Positions 44,331 through 52,476 of a stretch of 64,000 nucleotides of DNA are shown here, in pieces; position 1 is the stretch's first letter; each line of letters begins with the position of its first letter. The translations under genes were made by a program, and so were the position numbers. A model generated the notes under the pieces. The model saw nothing but the letters and a program-made list of their open reading frames with translations. It ran no database searches and was not told where the DNA came from. This DNA is from Pseudomonadota bacterium (GTDB lineage Bacteria > Pseudomonadota > Alphaproteobacteria > Rhizobiales > Rhizobiaceae), in NCBI GenBank assembly GCA_023457435.1, contig JAEWLS010000015.1, positions 1 to 64,000 on the forward strand. The letters are read 5' to 3'.

Positions 44331-44801
44331 TCAGATCCAGCGACGAACCGATTTCTGGTAGTCGCGGTATCGCTTGCCGAAACGCTGCGCCAAGTGCCGT
44401 TCCTCGGGGACGATCGACAGGCGCGTGATGGCCAGGCCGGCGAGAAGCCCCGTTGCCAGGAACCAGACGATCCCCGACAGAAGGCCTGCGGCCATCGCCA
44501 GCAACACCATGCCGAGATAGATCGGATTGCGGGTGATCCGATAGACGCCCGCCGTCGCAAGGTGTTCGCTCCGGCGCATCGGGGCGACGGTCGTGCCGGC
44601 CGAGCGCAGCGACGTCACCCCGCCATAGATCAGCCAGATGCCGGCCAGAGCGGCAAGGATTCCGAAGGCAAGCAGCAGGTCTGCCAGCGGCGAGCCGAAC
44701 CACGGCAACGGCCAGAGCTGCTGCAAGAGGACGGCGACAGCGGCCGCCACGACCACCGCCAACGGCGCCCACGGCATACTTGCAGCACGTTCCTCGGTCA
44801 T
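44331..44801 (-). CDS. Isoprenylcysteine carboxyl methyltransferase-like membrane methyltransferase
   Basis: The 156-residue membrane protein has four hydrophobic segments and the C-terminal ICMT/PEMT-like motif RSEHLATAGVYRITRNPIYLGMVLLAMAAGL followed by EERHLAQRFGKRYRDYQKSVRRW. The conserved arginine/histidine/asparagine and glutamate residues that bind S-adenosylmethionine are present. Substrate in bacteria is unknown. The start ATG 44801 has GGAGG upstream and overlaps the stop of the acyltransferase-like gene (ATGA). Confidence 0.87.
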   Translation of the reverse strand: MTEERAASMPWAPLAVVVAAAVAVLLQQLWPLPWFGSPLADLLLAFGILAALAGIWLIYGGVTSLRSAGTTVAPMRRSEHLATAGVYRITRNPIYLGMVLLAMAAGLLSGIVWFLATGLLAGLAITRLSIVPEERHLAQRFGKRYRDYQKSVRRWI

Positions 44802-45778
44802 TGCCCCTCCTCCGGCGCGGTTTCGGCCAGTGCCGTGCACTGGCCGGCGAGTTCGCCCACCCAGCGCCGCGTCTCGGTATTCTGACTGCGGTCGAACACC
44901 TCGTCCAGCCTGTCGGCGACGACGATCTCGTTGAGCATGCAGCCGCAATAGCGCTCGCAGAAAGGCGCCCCGCGCGTATCGCTGCAGACGCGGGAACACT
45001 CCGACAGGAATGTCTCGGGTGAGCGGTCGACGGCGGGAGGCCAGACCAGATTGAAGAGCGCCAGGGCGCCGAGAAGAACCGGCTGATGCACGAGATAGAC
45101 GAGGAGACTGTGTCGTCCCGCAAGATCGAGCGGCCACGCCCAGCGAGGGGTTGCGATCGCCGCGAGCTTCGGGAGGATGCCGTATGAGCGCGCGGCACGT
45201 CCCGCCGCGATTCCCGCCAGCACGGCCGCAAACCATGGAAACACCGGCACGAAATCCATCGAGCGCGGCAGAAACGTCGACAGACCGACCCACCACAGGC
45301 GGGGCGTGTCGAAGACGACCGAACTGAACACCAGGGGCAGCGTGAAAACGGCCGCGGCGACTGTCAGCGTCAGCAGCGGCGGGACCCGCAGGAAGGCGAG
45401 ACCGAGAATGCTCGCCAACGCGATCTCGTGCAGGATCCCGAAGAAGACGAAGCTGTCGTTGATGGCAAACCAGGTCGCGACGGTCACCAGGGCGGCGCCG
45501 CCCGCGACGGTCGCCCAGCGCTTCCAGAAGGACCACCAGCGGATGCCGCGTCCATGCGCCAGGACGAGGCTGAAGCCCACGAGGAACAGGAAACTCGACG
45601 CTATCAGCCGCGCGAAGAGGCGCCAGCCGCCCTCGTTGGGCATGCCTGCGGGGACATAGCCGAAGAACTCGAGGTCCCAGGTGAAGTGATAGACGGCCAT
45701 GGCGACGAGCGCGACGCCGCGCGCGACGTCGACCAAGGCAATGCGCGCGCCCGCGTGGCTGCGTTCGTTCGACTGCAT
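44798..45778 (-). CDS. DUF1624 heparan-alpha-glucosaminide N-acetyltransferase-like protein
   Basis: The 326-residue membrane protein has about seven helices. It starts near MQSNERSHAGARIALVDVARGVALVAMAVYHFTWDLEFFGY, where D-A-R-G...YHF..D is the hallmark of this acyltransferase family, and continues with HSLLVYLVHQPVLLG near the end. After the last helix there is a cysteine-rich tail (LSECSRVCSDTRGAPFCERYCGCM). ATG 45778 is preferred over TTG 45805. It could acylate a sugar at the membrane; that is a family-level guess. Confidence 0.85.
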   Translation of the reverse strand: MQSNERSHAGARIALVDVARGVALVAMAVYHFTWDLEFFGYVPAGMPNEGGWRLFARLIASSFLFLVGFSLVLAHGRGIRWWSFWKRWATVAGGAALVTVATWFAINDSFVFFGILHEIALASILGLAFLRVPPLLTLTVAAAVFTLPLVFSSVVFDTPRLWWVGLSTFLPRSMDFVPVFPWFAAVLAGIAAGRAARSYGILPKLAAIATPRWAWPLDLAGRHSLLVYLVHQPVLLGALALFNLVWPPAVDRSPETFLSECSRVCSDTRGAPFCERYCGCMLNEIVVADRLDEVFDRSQNTETRRWVGELAGQCTALAETAPEEGQ

Positions 45779-46018
45779 CTGCACTCCCGCGGCGTGAATC
45801 GCCAACGTCCGGCGCCGGCGACAATGCCCGTATGCGCCGCGGGTGCCAACTGGCCGACACCCCGTAACAGCCGTTTACGGAGCGTTAGCTCTGGGGCGCT
45901 AGGTTGACGTGCGGTGCAGTGCGCCCGGACGATCCTTTGCCTCGTAAACGGGGATCGCCGCAGGGGGCCGCCGGCGCAGCGCTCATGGCGCGGCCCCGGC
46001 CGAGGGGATGGGGAACAC

Positions 46019-47092
46019 ATGCAGGCTTCCAGAGCCGTTGCAGAAAGTGCGGCAGACGCTGCCCATCTCGTCGTCGACACGATGCGGCGCATGGGGGTCG
46101 CCGGACTGCCCAGGAACTACGAAATCTTCTACGAGGCGTGCGCCGGCGCAAATGACGCGCTCAGGGTTGCGCTGGCCGATCTCGGCGACCGTCCCAGCCA
46201 GGCAGCGCTGGACAAGATCGCGCGCGACTTCTTCGCCGCAAACAACCGGGATTCCATCGTCGAGACCGCGCACCAATCGATCGTCTCTAAGATTGAGGAG
46301 GTGATGGATCTCCTGCACCGCGAGCGCAACTCGCTGGAGAAGTACGGCGTCATTCTCGACAAGACCTCGGCCGGCCTCGACGGCAAGCAGAACCTGACGA
46401 CCGACCTTCTGCGCAAGATCGTCGGCATCATGGCGATCGCGACCGACACGACCATTGAGCAGGGCCGGCAGATCGTCAGCTCCATTGCAGACACCTCGGC
46501 CGAACTCGCCGAGGTGAAGGGCATGCTGCTCGAGTACAAGACGCTCGCCGATACCGATCCCCTTACCCAGATCTGGAACCGCCGCGCCTTCGATCGCGCC
46601 ATGGGGGCGATCTACGAGAACAACAAAGGCATTCTCTTCAGCGCCCTGATCCTCGCCGACATCGACAAGTTCAAGGACATCAACGACCGCTACGGGCACC
46701 CGTTCGGCGACCGCGTGCTGCAGCATGTCGCGCAGGTCATCAAGGCCAACGTCAACGGCACGACGACGGTCGCGCGCACCGGCGGCGAGGAGTTCGCGAT
46801 CATCGTCGAGGGCTTGACGGAGGACGCGACCGTGAGCCTCGCCGACATGTTGCGCTCGGTCATCGAGCGCACACCCTTCCTGATAACCGATGCGAAGGGC
46901 GCGCGCGACAACCTCACTGTGTCGATGGGCGTGTGCATGGCTACCGAAGCCACCGGTCCTCAGGACCTTTACGAAAAGGCGGACCAGGCGCTCTACACGT
47001 CCAAGCTCAATGGACGGAACAAGGTCACCAAATATCCGGTCGCCGGCCCTGCCATGCAGCGCAAGAGCTGGCTGCTCTACCGCACCGACTAG
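46019..47092 (+). CDS. GGDEF domain diguanylate cyclase
   Basis: The 357-residue protein has a helical N-terminal half (about 1-180) with coiled coils and no membrane helix, then a GGDEF domain: DPLTQIWNRRAFDRAM, ADIDKFKDINDRYGHPFGDRVLQHVAQ and the active A-site RTGGEEFAIIVEG (residues about 254-262). The site is intact, so it should make cyclic di-GMP. No inhibitory I-site RxxD is visible five residues before it. ATG 46019 follows GGGGATGGGG. The N-terminal region is of a type found in Rhizobiales and probably senses or dimerises. Confidence 0.92.
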   Translation: MQASRAVAESAADAAHLVVDTMRRMGVAGLPRNYEIFYEACAGANDALRVALADLGDRPSQAALDKIARDFFAANNRDSIVETAHQSIVSKIEEVMDLLHRERNSLEKYGVILDKTSAGLDGKQNLTTDLLRKIVGIMAIATDTTIEQGRQIVSSIADTSAELAEVKGMLLEYKTLADTDPLTQIWNRRAFDRAMGAIYENNKGILFSALILADIDKFKDINDRYGHPFGDRVLQHVAQVIKANVNGTTTVARTGGEEFAIIVEGLTEDATVSLADMLRSVIERTPFLITDAKGARDNLTVSMGVCMATEATGPQDLYEKADQALYTSKLNGRNKVTKYPVAGPAMQRKSWLLYRTD

Positions 47093-47198
47093 AGCCGAAG
47101 CGCTCGCCGGGCTTCCCATCGCCCAGTTTTTTCATGCTAGGTTCGCTCCGGGCGGGATGACCTCGCATTTGCAGGCGGCGGGTGAGGAGCTGCGATCG

Positions 47199-47852
47199 AT
47201 GAAGAAGCTGATCTTGTCGGTGGCCATGGTGACGCTCGTTGCGGCCTGCACGACCGACCCGTTCACCAACGAATCGAAACTCTCGAACTCGGCAGGCGGC
47301 GCGCTCATCGGTGCCGGCGTCGGCGCGGTTGCAGGCCTCGCCGTCGGAGGGACGGGCGTCGCCCAGCGCAACGCCGCGCTCATCGGTGCAGGCGTGGGCG
47401 CGCTGGCCGGCGCGGGCATCGGCGCCTATATGGACCAGCAGGAATCCGAACTGCGCGCGCAGCTCCAGGGCAGCGGCGTCAGCGTCACCCGCAACGGCGA
47501 CTATATCGTCCTGAACATGCCTTCGGCGATCACCTTCGCGACCGACCAGGACGCGGTGACGACGCGCTTCTATCCGACACTCAACGCGGTCGCGGCCGTG
47601 CTTCAGAAGTTCAACAAGACGCTTATCGACGTGAACGGGCACACGGATTCGACCGGCGACGACCGCTACAACGTCGAACTGTCGCAATCGCGCGCGTTGT
47701 CCGTGGCGCAGTATCTGAGTGCCCAGGGCGTCGACCAGCGGCGTTTCTCGGTAGTCGGCTACGGCAAGTCGCGTCCGATCGCGAGCAACTCGACCGCCGA
47801 CGGGCGCGCTGCGAACCGGCGCGTCGAGATCTATTTGATGCCGCTCACCTGA
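47199..47852 (+). CDS. OmpA family lipoprotein (YiaD-like)
   Basis: The 217-residue protein has a lipoprotein signal (MKKLILSVAMVTLVAAC with the lipid-modified Cys 17), two glycine-zipper segments (GGALIGAGVGAVAGLAVGG; LIGAGVGALAGAGIGAYM) and a C-terminal OmpA peptidoglycan-binding domain with NGHTDSTGDDRYNVELSQSRALSVAQYL and ANRRVEIYL. It would anchor the outer membrane to peptidoglycan. Ribosome binding site GGTGAGGAG precedes the ATG. Its end overlaps the convergent gene at 47845. Confidence 0.94.
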   Translation: MKKLILSVAMVTLVAACTTDPFTNESKLSNSAGGALIGAGVGAVAGLAVGGTGVAQRNAALIGAGVGALAGAGIGAYMDQQESELRAQLQGSGVSVTRNGDYIVLNMPSAITFATDQDAVTTRFYPTLNAVAAVLQKFNKTLIDVNGHTDSTGDDRYNVELSQSRALSVAQYLSAQGVDQRRFSVVGYGKSRPIASNSTADGRAANRRVEIYLMPLT

Positions 47853-48549
47853 GCATCTCGAGCAGCACGCGTACCGCGTGCTCCGCGACGGAGCCTCCAG
47901 GCAGCAGCGTCGCCTCGGCACCGTTGAGTCGATAAGACACCGCCTGATTCACGGCCAAGAGCGGACACGCGATCTGGCGCTCCTGCAAAGCACCTCGCAA
48001 TGCCCCGAGGCTGCCCCGCGGCCGAACATCGAGGACTTGTCTTGCGGTCGCTTCGGCGAAGACGAGTGCCGCAAAGCGGTTTGCGTGCATCAAGAGACGC
48101 ACAGGGTCGCCCACGCCGGTTTCGACGCCGATGACCGGCGCCTGCGTTGCATCGAGTGCGCGCGAGAAAGCCGCCTCCGGCAGGCTACAGTCTACCACAA
48201 CAGCGGCGGCGCGCGCCGCCGCGTCGCGAAACGAGCGGCGCCTCAGCTGTTTCGGCAGCGCGAACTCGAACAGCCCGAAGGCGGGGTCGCGGTTGCCGTC
48301 ATCGTTCTCAACCGGCGTCGCGCGGTCGAGGAAGGTCGATGAGAGATCGTCTATTCGCGCGGTTGTCAGATGCTGCGCGAGGGTCGCCCCGGCTTCATCG
48401 CCGCCGCGAACTGAGAAAAGTCCGCTGCGAAACCCTACGGATTCCACACTTCCAAGGATCTCGGGAACTGTCCCGCGGACTGTGAGCGTCGCGCCTTCCC
48501 GCGCCAGCCAGGCCGCCCCGACGCCTAGAATGTAACGCTCAGCGGACAC
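47845..48549 (-). CDS. Degenerate PfkB-like protein of unknown function
   Basis: The 234-residue product probably starts at GTG 48549, which overlaps the mgtE stop by 11 bp and so is translationally coupled. The first third (ILGVGAAWLAREGATLTVRG; SVGFRSGLFSVRGGDEAGATLAQHLTTARID) and middle (AAAVVVDCSLPEAAFSRALDATQAPVIG) look like a PfkB/ribokinase-type fold. The catalytic GAGD motif and the ATP-binding C-terminal part are missing, so it is unlikely to be an active kinase. I do not recognise a named family; the assignment is by eye and weak. Confidence 0.6.
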   Translation of the reverse strand: MSAERYILGVGAAWLAREGATLTVRGTVPEILGSVESVGFRSGLFSVRGGDEAGATLAQHLTTARIDDLSSTFLDRATPVENDDGNRDPAFGLFEFALPKQLRRRSFRDAAARAAAVVVDCSLPEAAFSRALDATQAPVIGVETGVGDPVRLLMHANRFAALVFAEATARQVLDVRPRGSLGALRGALQERQIACPLLAVNQAVSYRLNGAEATLLPGGSVAEHAVRVLLEMLR

Positions 48550-49957
48550 CGAACCACCACGCGGCGAGCCCGAGGAAGGCGAAGAAGCCGACGACATCGG
48601 TGACTGCGGTGACGAAGACCGACGACGCTACGGCAGGGTCGGCGCCGAACCTGTCGAGGAGCAGCGGTATGAGGATGCCCGCCAGCGCCGCGACGAACAT
48701 GTTCACGACCATTGCGGCGCCAATGATTCCGCCAATCTCCGGGCTCGAGAACCAGAGGCCGGCGACCAGGCCAATCAACAGCGCGAATATCAGCCCGTTG
48801 AGGAGGCCGACGCCCATCTCGCGGCGAATGATGCGGCCCGCATTGTAGATGTCGATGTCCTTTGTCGCCAGGGCGCGGACCGTCACGGTCATGGTCTGCG
48901 AACCGGCATTTCCGCCCATGCCGGCCACGATCGGCATCAGCACCGCCAGCGCCACGATCTGCTCGATCGTCGCGTCGAAAAGGCCGATGACCGACGCGGC
49001 GATGAACGCCGTGACCAGATTGACCATCAGCCACGGCACGCGGGAGCGCGAGGTCGCGAACACGGTGTCCGAAAGCTCCTCGTCGCCGACGCCGCCCATG
49101 CGCAGCAGGTCTTCTTCCGCCTCCTGTTGGATGACGTCGACCACATCGTCGATGGTGAGCACGCCGACGAGACGCTCGTTCTCATCGACCACGGCCGCCG
49201 ACAGAAGGTCGTACTGTTCGAAGATCTGCGCGGCCTCTTCCTGATCCATGAGCGCAGGCACGGCATGGCGCGTCTCGTGCATGATCTCCTCGATCTTGAC
49301 CGCGCGCTGCGTGCGCAGCAGTCGGTCGAGATCGACGGCGCCAAGCAAGCGGAAGCTCGGATCGATGACGAAGATCTGCGTGAAGCTGTCCGGCAGGTTC
49401 CGGTCCTCGCGCATGTAGTCGATGGTCTGGCCGACGGTCCAGAAGGGCGGCACCGCTGCGAACTCGGTCTGCATTCGGCGGCCGGCGGTCTCTTCCGGAT
49501 ATGCCAGAGAACGACGCAGCCTGATGCGCTCGGTGAATGGCAGCTGCGCCAGGATCTCGTCCTGGTCGGCTACGTCCAGATCCTCGAGGATGTAGACCGC
49601 ATCGTCGGAATCGAGTTCCTGCACCGCCTGCGCGATCTGCGCGTTCGGCAGCGCATCGACGATCTCGGCGCGGATGGCGTCATCGACCTCGGTCAGCGCG
49701 GTAAAGTCGAAGTCGGATCCCATCAGCTCGATGAGCGCGCGGCGCTGCTCGGGCATCAGCGCCTCGATCAGGTCGCCGACTTCCGACTGGTGCAGGTGGC
49801 CGACGTCCTTGCGCAGCGTGAGCGTGTCGCGATCCGAGATCGCGGCGCCGATATGCGCCAGGAAATCCGCGCGCACTGCGCCGTCGTCGCCATAGATGTC
49901 GGCATGCGGCTGCTCGGCCGCCTGCCCTTCCGGCTGATGCTGTTCAGTGCTGTCCAC
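48539..49957 (-). CDS. mgtE: Magnesium transporter MgtE
   Basis: The 472-residue protein has an N-terminal cytosolic helical domain, paired CBS domains (RVLRTQ..EIM and ALMDQEEAAQIFEQYDLLSAAVVDENERLVGVLTIDDVVDVI) and five C-terminal helices with the conserved PIVAGMGGNAGSQ and the pore motif region. It takes up Mg2+, gated by Mg2+ binding to the cytosolic domains. Start is GTG 49957 with GAGG nearby. I see no M-box riboswitch in the divergent gap. Confidence 0.95.
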   Translation of the reverse strand: MDSTEQHQPEGQAAEQPHADIYGDDGAVRADFLAHIGAAISDRDTLTLRKDVGHLHQSEVGDLIEALMPEQRRALIELMGSDFDFTALTEVDDAIRAEIVDALPNAQIAQAVQELDSDDAVYILEDLDVADQDEILAQLPFTERIRLRRSLAYPEETAGRRMQTEFAAVPPFWTVGQTIDYMREDRNLPDSFTQIFVIDPSFRLLGAVDLDRLLRTQRAVKIEEIMHETRHAVPALMDQEEAAQIFEQYDLLSAAVVDENERLVGVLTIDDVVDVIQQEAEEDLLRMGGVGDEELSDTVFATSRSRVPWLMVNLVTAFIAASVIGLFDATIEQIVALAVLMPIVAGMGGNAGSQTMTVTVRALATKDIDIYNAGRIIRREMGVGLLNGLIFALLIGLVAGLWFSSPEIGGIIGAAMVVNMFVAALAGILIPLLLDRFGADPAVASSVFVTAVTDVVGFFAFLGLAAWWFGVR

Positions 49958-50141
49958 GGATGCCTCGCCGGAGAATGTCGCAAGGATGCCAATGGTCTAG
50001 ACTGCCCGGCTTTGCGACGCCACGAAAAAGCGGTCGGCAAGCGCGATTGACGCGACCGGCGGCGTGAGGTGTCGTAAGGTCACGCCGGTGAATGTCGGCC
50101 ACAAATATGGGCGAAGCATTGCACCTTCCGCGGGGATCTGG

Positions 50142-50648
50142 ATGATCGAGATCGTACAGGCAACGACGCCACGGCACCTCGATGATGCGCGCGCCCTGTT
50201 TCGTGCCTTTGTTGAGTGGGCGCGCGTAAGGCTGGTCGACGACGTCGCGCGGGTGAACAAGTATTTTCACCCAAGCCTGTTCGAACCCGAGCTTGCTCAG
50301 CTGCCGGGGCGCTATGCACCTCCCAGGGGCAGTCTGCTCATCGCCTACGACGCAGAGACGGCCATAGGCTGCGTCGCCATGCGCGATCTTGGGAACGGCG
50401 TCTGCGAGATGAAGCGTATGTTCGTCACCGCCGAGGCGCGGGGCAAAGGCGTCGCCGCCAGGCTTGTCGAGCAGCTGCTCGACGACGCCCGGGCATCCGG
50501 ACATTCAATCATGCGTCTCGATACGAGCATGCACCAGCACGAGGCCATGGCGCTCTACGAACGGTTCGGCTTCGTCCGAATCGATCCGTACTACGAAGTG
50601 CCGGGCGATCTGCGGGACTGGCTCCGCTACTATGAACGCAGGCTCTGA
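50142..50648 (+). CDS. GNAT family N-acetyltransferase
   Basis: The 168-residue protein has the GNAT fold: IGCVAMRDLGNGVCEMKRMFVTAEARGKGVAARLVEQLLDDARASGHSIMRLDTSMHQHEAMALYERFGF, with the acetyl-CoA loop R-G-K-G-V-A. Substrate is unknown. ATG 50142 is chosen because the upstream frame crosses the mgtE promoter region. It is divergent from mgtE. Confidence 0.9.
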   Translation: MIEIVQATTPRHLDDARALFRAFVEWARVRLVDDVARVNKYFHPSLFEPELAQLPGRYAPPRGSLLIAYDAETAIGCVAMRDLGNGVCEMKRMFVTAEARGKGVAARLVEQLLDDARASGHSIMRLDTSMHQHEAMALYERFGFVRIDPYYEVPGDLRDWLRYYERRL

Positions 50649-50760
50649 CGGCGTTCGAAAGCCGCGCAGATTCAGGCTCCCGAACGGTCCGCGCGCACTT
50701 GTTTCGCAAATGCCTATTTGCTACATGCCGCAGGCTGGTTCGGCCGGCCCTCTACCACGT

Positions 50761-50845
50761 GCGGTCGTGGCGGAATTGGTAGACGCGCAGCGTTGAGGTC
50801 GCTGTGGGGCAACCCGTGGAAGTTCGAGTCTTCTCGACCGCACCA
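50761..50845 (+). tRNA. tRNA-Leu (anticodon GAG)
   Basis: The acceptor GCGGTCG pairs with CGACCGC and is followed by encoded ACCA. The D arm GGCGGAATTGGTAGACGC, the anticodon stem CAGCG/CGCTG with loop TTGAGGT (anticodon GAG, codon CTC), a long class II variable arm and the T loop TTCGAGTC are present. The 85-base length includes CCA. Confidence 0.96.
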
Positions 50846-50865
50846 TTCTCCCCCATATCTTAGGT

Positions 50866-51585
50866 ATGGACGCCAGAGTTTTCCCGGGCAGCGGGTCCGG
50901 CCTTTTCCACCCATCCATCCCGTCTGATCCAGTCGAATGGCGGGTCGAACCGGGCCTTACCGACTATCGGACGGCGCTTGCGACGATGGAGGCGCGCGTA
51001 GAGGCAATCCGCGCCGGCAATGCAGGCGAACTTGTATGGCTGGTCGAGCATCCGCCGCTCTATACGGCCGGCACCAGCGCAGACCCGCATGACCTTCTGG
51101 AACCGGACAGGTTTCCGGTGTTCGACGCCGGCCGCGGCGGCGAGTACACCTATCATGGCCCTGGCCAGCGGGTCGCCTACGTCATGCTCGACCTGAAGCG
51201 ACGCCGCGAGGATGTCCGCGCTTTCGTCGCGGCGCTGGAGGATTGGCTGATCGGTGCACTCGACCGCGTCAATGTGCGCGGGGAGCGACGCAACGATCGC
51301 GTCGGCGTGTGGGTCGCACGGCCGGAGCGCCCGCCCCTGCCCGACGGCTCAACGGCCGAGGACAAGATCGCGGCCATCGGCGTCCGGCTGCGCCGCTGGG
51401 TGTCCTTTCACGGCATCGCCATCAATGTTGAACCGGAGCTGAGCCACTTCTCCGGCATCGTGCCCTGCGGCATCCAGGGCTACGGCGTGACCAGCCTTCA
51501 AGACCTCGGTCTACCGATCACACTCGAGGAGTTCGACGTAGCCCTGAAGGCCGCGTTTGCGACAACCTTCGGCCCGGTCGACTGA
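50866..51585 (+). CDS. lipB: Octanoyl-[acyl-carrier-protein]:protein octanoyltransferase
   Basis: The 239-residue enzyme transfers octanoyl groups from acyl carrier protein to lipoyl domains. It has LVWLVEHPPLYTAGTSA, GRGGEYTYHGPGQRVAYVMLDL, the catalytic lysine in EDKIAAIGVRLRRWVSFHGIAIN and the acyl-thioester cysteine in GIVPCGIQGYGVTSL. It starts 20 bp after the tRNA-Leu gene on the same strand, so they may share a transcript. Confidence 0.96.
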   Translation: MDARVFPGSGSGLFHPSIPSDPVEWRVEPGLTDYRTALATMEARVEAIRAGNAGELVWLVEHPPLYTAGTSADPHDLLEPDRFPVFDAGRGGEYTYHGPGQRVAYVMLDLKRRREDVRAFVAALEDWLIGALDRVNVRGERRNDRVGVWVARPERPPLPDGSTAEDKIAAIGVRLRRWVSFHGIAINVEPELSHFSGIVPCGIQGYGVTSLQDLGLPITLEEFDVALKAAFATTFGPVD

Positions 51586-51672
51586 TCAGAGCGCGCCGAT
51601 CCAGACTGCGGCAACGATGAGGAACCCGCTCATTGCCATCAGCGACATGACGTCCTGCACGAACTTGTTCAT
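51586..51672 (-). CDS. SOS-controlled 28-residue membrane peptide
   Basis: A short gene too small for ordinary gene finders encodes 28 residues: MNKFVQDVMSLM at the start and VAAVWIGAL at the end, with a hydrophobic segment of about 18 residues (SGFLIVAAVWIGAL in part). Evidence for translation is a GGAGG ribosome binding site 6 bases before the ATG. Evidence for control is the promoter at 51702-51730, with -35, 17-bp spacer, -10 and a perfect SOS box in the spacer. It could be a small inner-membrane protein induced by DNA damage, perhaps with an effect like TisB of E. coli, but sequence similarity to TisB is not evident. Its stop codon is directly after the lipB stop on the other strand. Confidence 0.75.
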   Translation of the reverse strand: MNKFVQDVMSLMAMSGFLIVAAVWIGAL

Positions 51673-51701
51673 CGGTGCCTCCGCGTTCCGTTAGTGTTTT
51701 A

Positions 51702-51730
51702 ATTATGTTCTATCTTTGTTCCATCGTCAA
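51702..51730 (-). promoter_or_regulatory. SOS (LexA) promoter of the small membrane peptide
   Basis: On the minus strand: TTGACG (51725-51730) as -35, a 17-bp spacer, and CATAAT (51702-51707) as -10. Most of the spacer is the perfect alphaproteobacterial SOS box GAAC-AAAGATA-GAAC (51707-51721). The predicted transcript starts about 25-30 bases before the ATG. LexA bound there would block RNA polymerase directly. Confidence 0.85.
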
Positions 51731-51789
51731 GGCGCATTGAACCTGCCCAGATGGCAGACTTAACGAAATGTGAAACGGCGGCGCGGAGC

Positions 51790-52476
51790 TTAGAAGTCGA
51801 CGATCTTGGCGTTAGCGAGCGTTACGCGGCGATCCATACGCTGGGCCAAATCATGATTGTGGGTGGCTATAAGCGCCGCGAGACCCGACTGCCGCACGAG
51901 TGCGGCAAGCGCGTCGAACACGTAGCCGGCCGTCGTCGGGTCCAGATTGCCGGTCGGTTCATCCGCCAGCAGCAGCATCGGCGCGTTGGCGACGGCACGT
52001 GCGATGGCCACGCGCTGCTGCTCGCCGCCGGACAGTTCCGACGGCCTGTGGTCGGCGCGCTGGCCGATCTTCATATAGTCGAGCAACTGCATGGCGCGCT
52101 CGCGCGCCTGCGGCTTCGGCAGGCCGCGCACCAGCTGAGGCACCATGACGTTTTCCAGCGCGGTGAACTCGGGCAGCAGATGGTGGAACTGGTAGACGAA
52201 GCCGATCTCGTTGCGGCGGATCTGCGTGCGGGCATCGTCCGACAGGCCGCCGGCGGACCGGCCTGACAGGATCACCTCTCCGGCGTCCGGCATCTCGAGC
52301 AATCCGGCGAGATGCAGCAGCGTCGACTTGCCGGCGCCGGACGGTGCGACCAGCGCCACCATCTCGCCGGGACGCAGCGCGATCGACGCCTTGTCGAGGA
52401 TCGTCAGCCGTCGCTCCCCCTGAACATAGTGGCGCTCGACATCGACCAGCGAAAGGACGGGCGCTGCGGTGTTCAT
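51790..52476 (-). CDS. lolD: Lipoprotein-releasing ABC transporter ATPase
   Basis: The 228-residue ATPase has Walker A APSGAGKSTLLHLAGLLE, the Q-loop YQFHHLLPEFTALENVMVPQL typical for LolD, the signature LSGGEQQRVAIARAVANAPMLLLADEPTGNLD and a switch histidine (ATHNHDLA). It powers release of lipoproteins from the inner membrane to LolA. Its start overlaps the lolC stop (ATGA). Confidence 0.95.
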   Translation of the reverse strand: MNTAAPVLSLVDVERHYVQGERRLTILDKASIALRPGEMVALVAPSGAGKSTLLHLAGLLEMPDAGEVILSGRSAGGLSDDARTQIRRNEIGFVYQFHHLLPEFTALENVMVPQLVRGLPKPQARERAMQLLDYMKIGQRADHRPSELSGGEQQRVAIARAVANAPMLLLADEPTGNLDPTTAGYVFDALAALVRQSGLAALIATHNHDLAQRMDRRVTLANAKIVDF

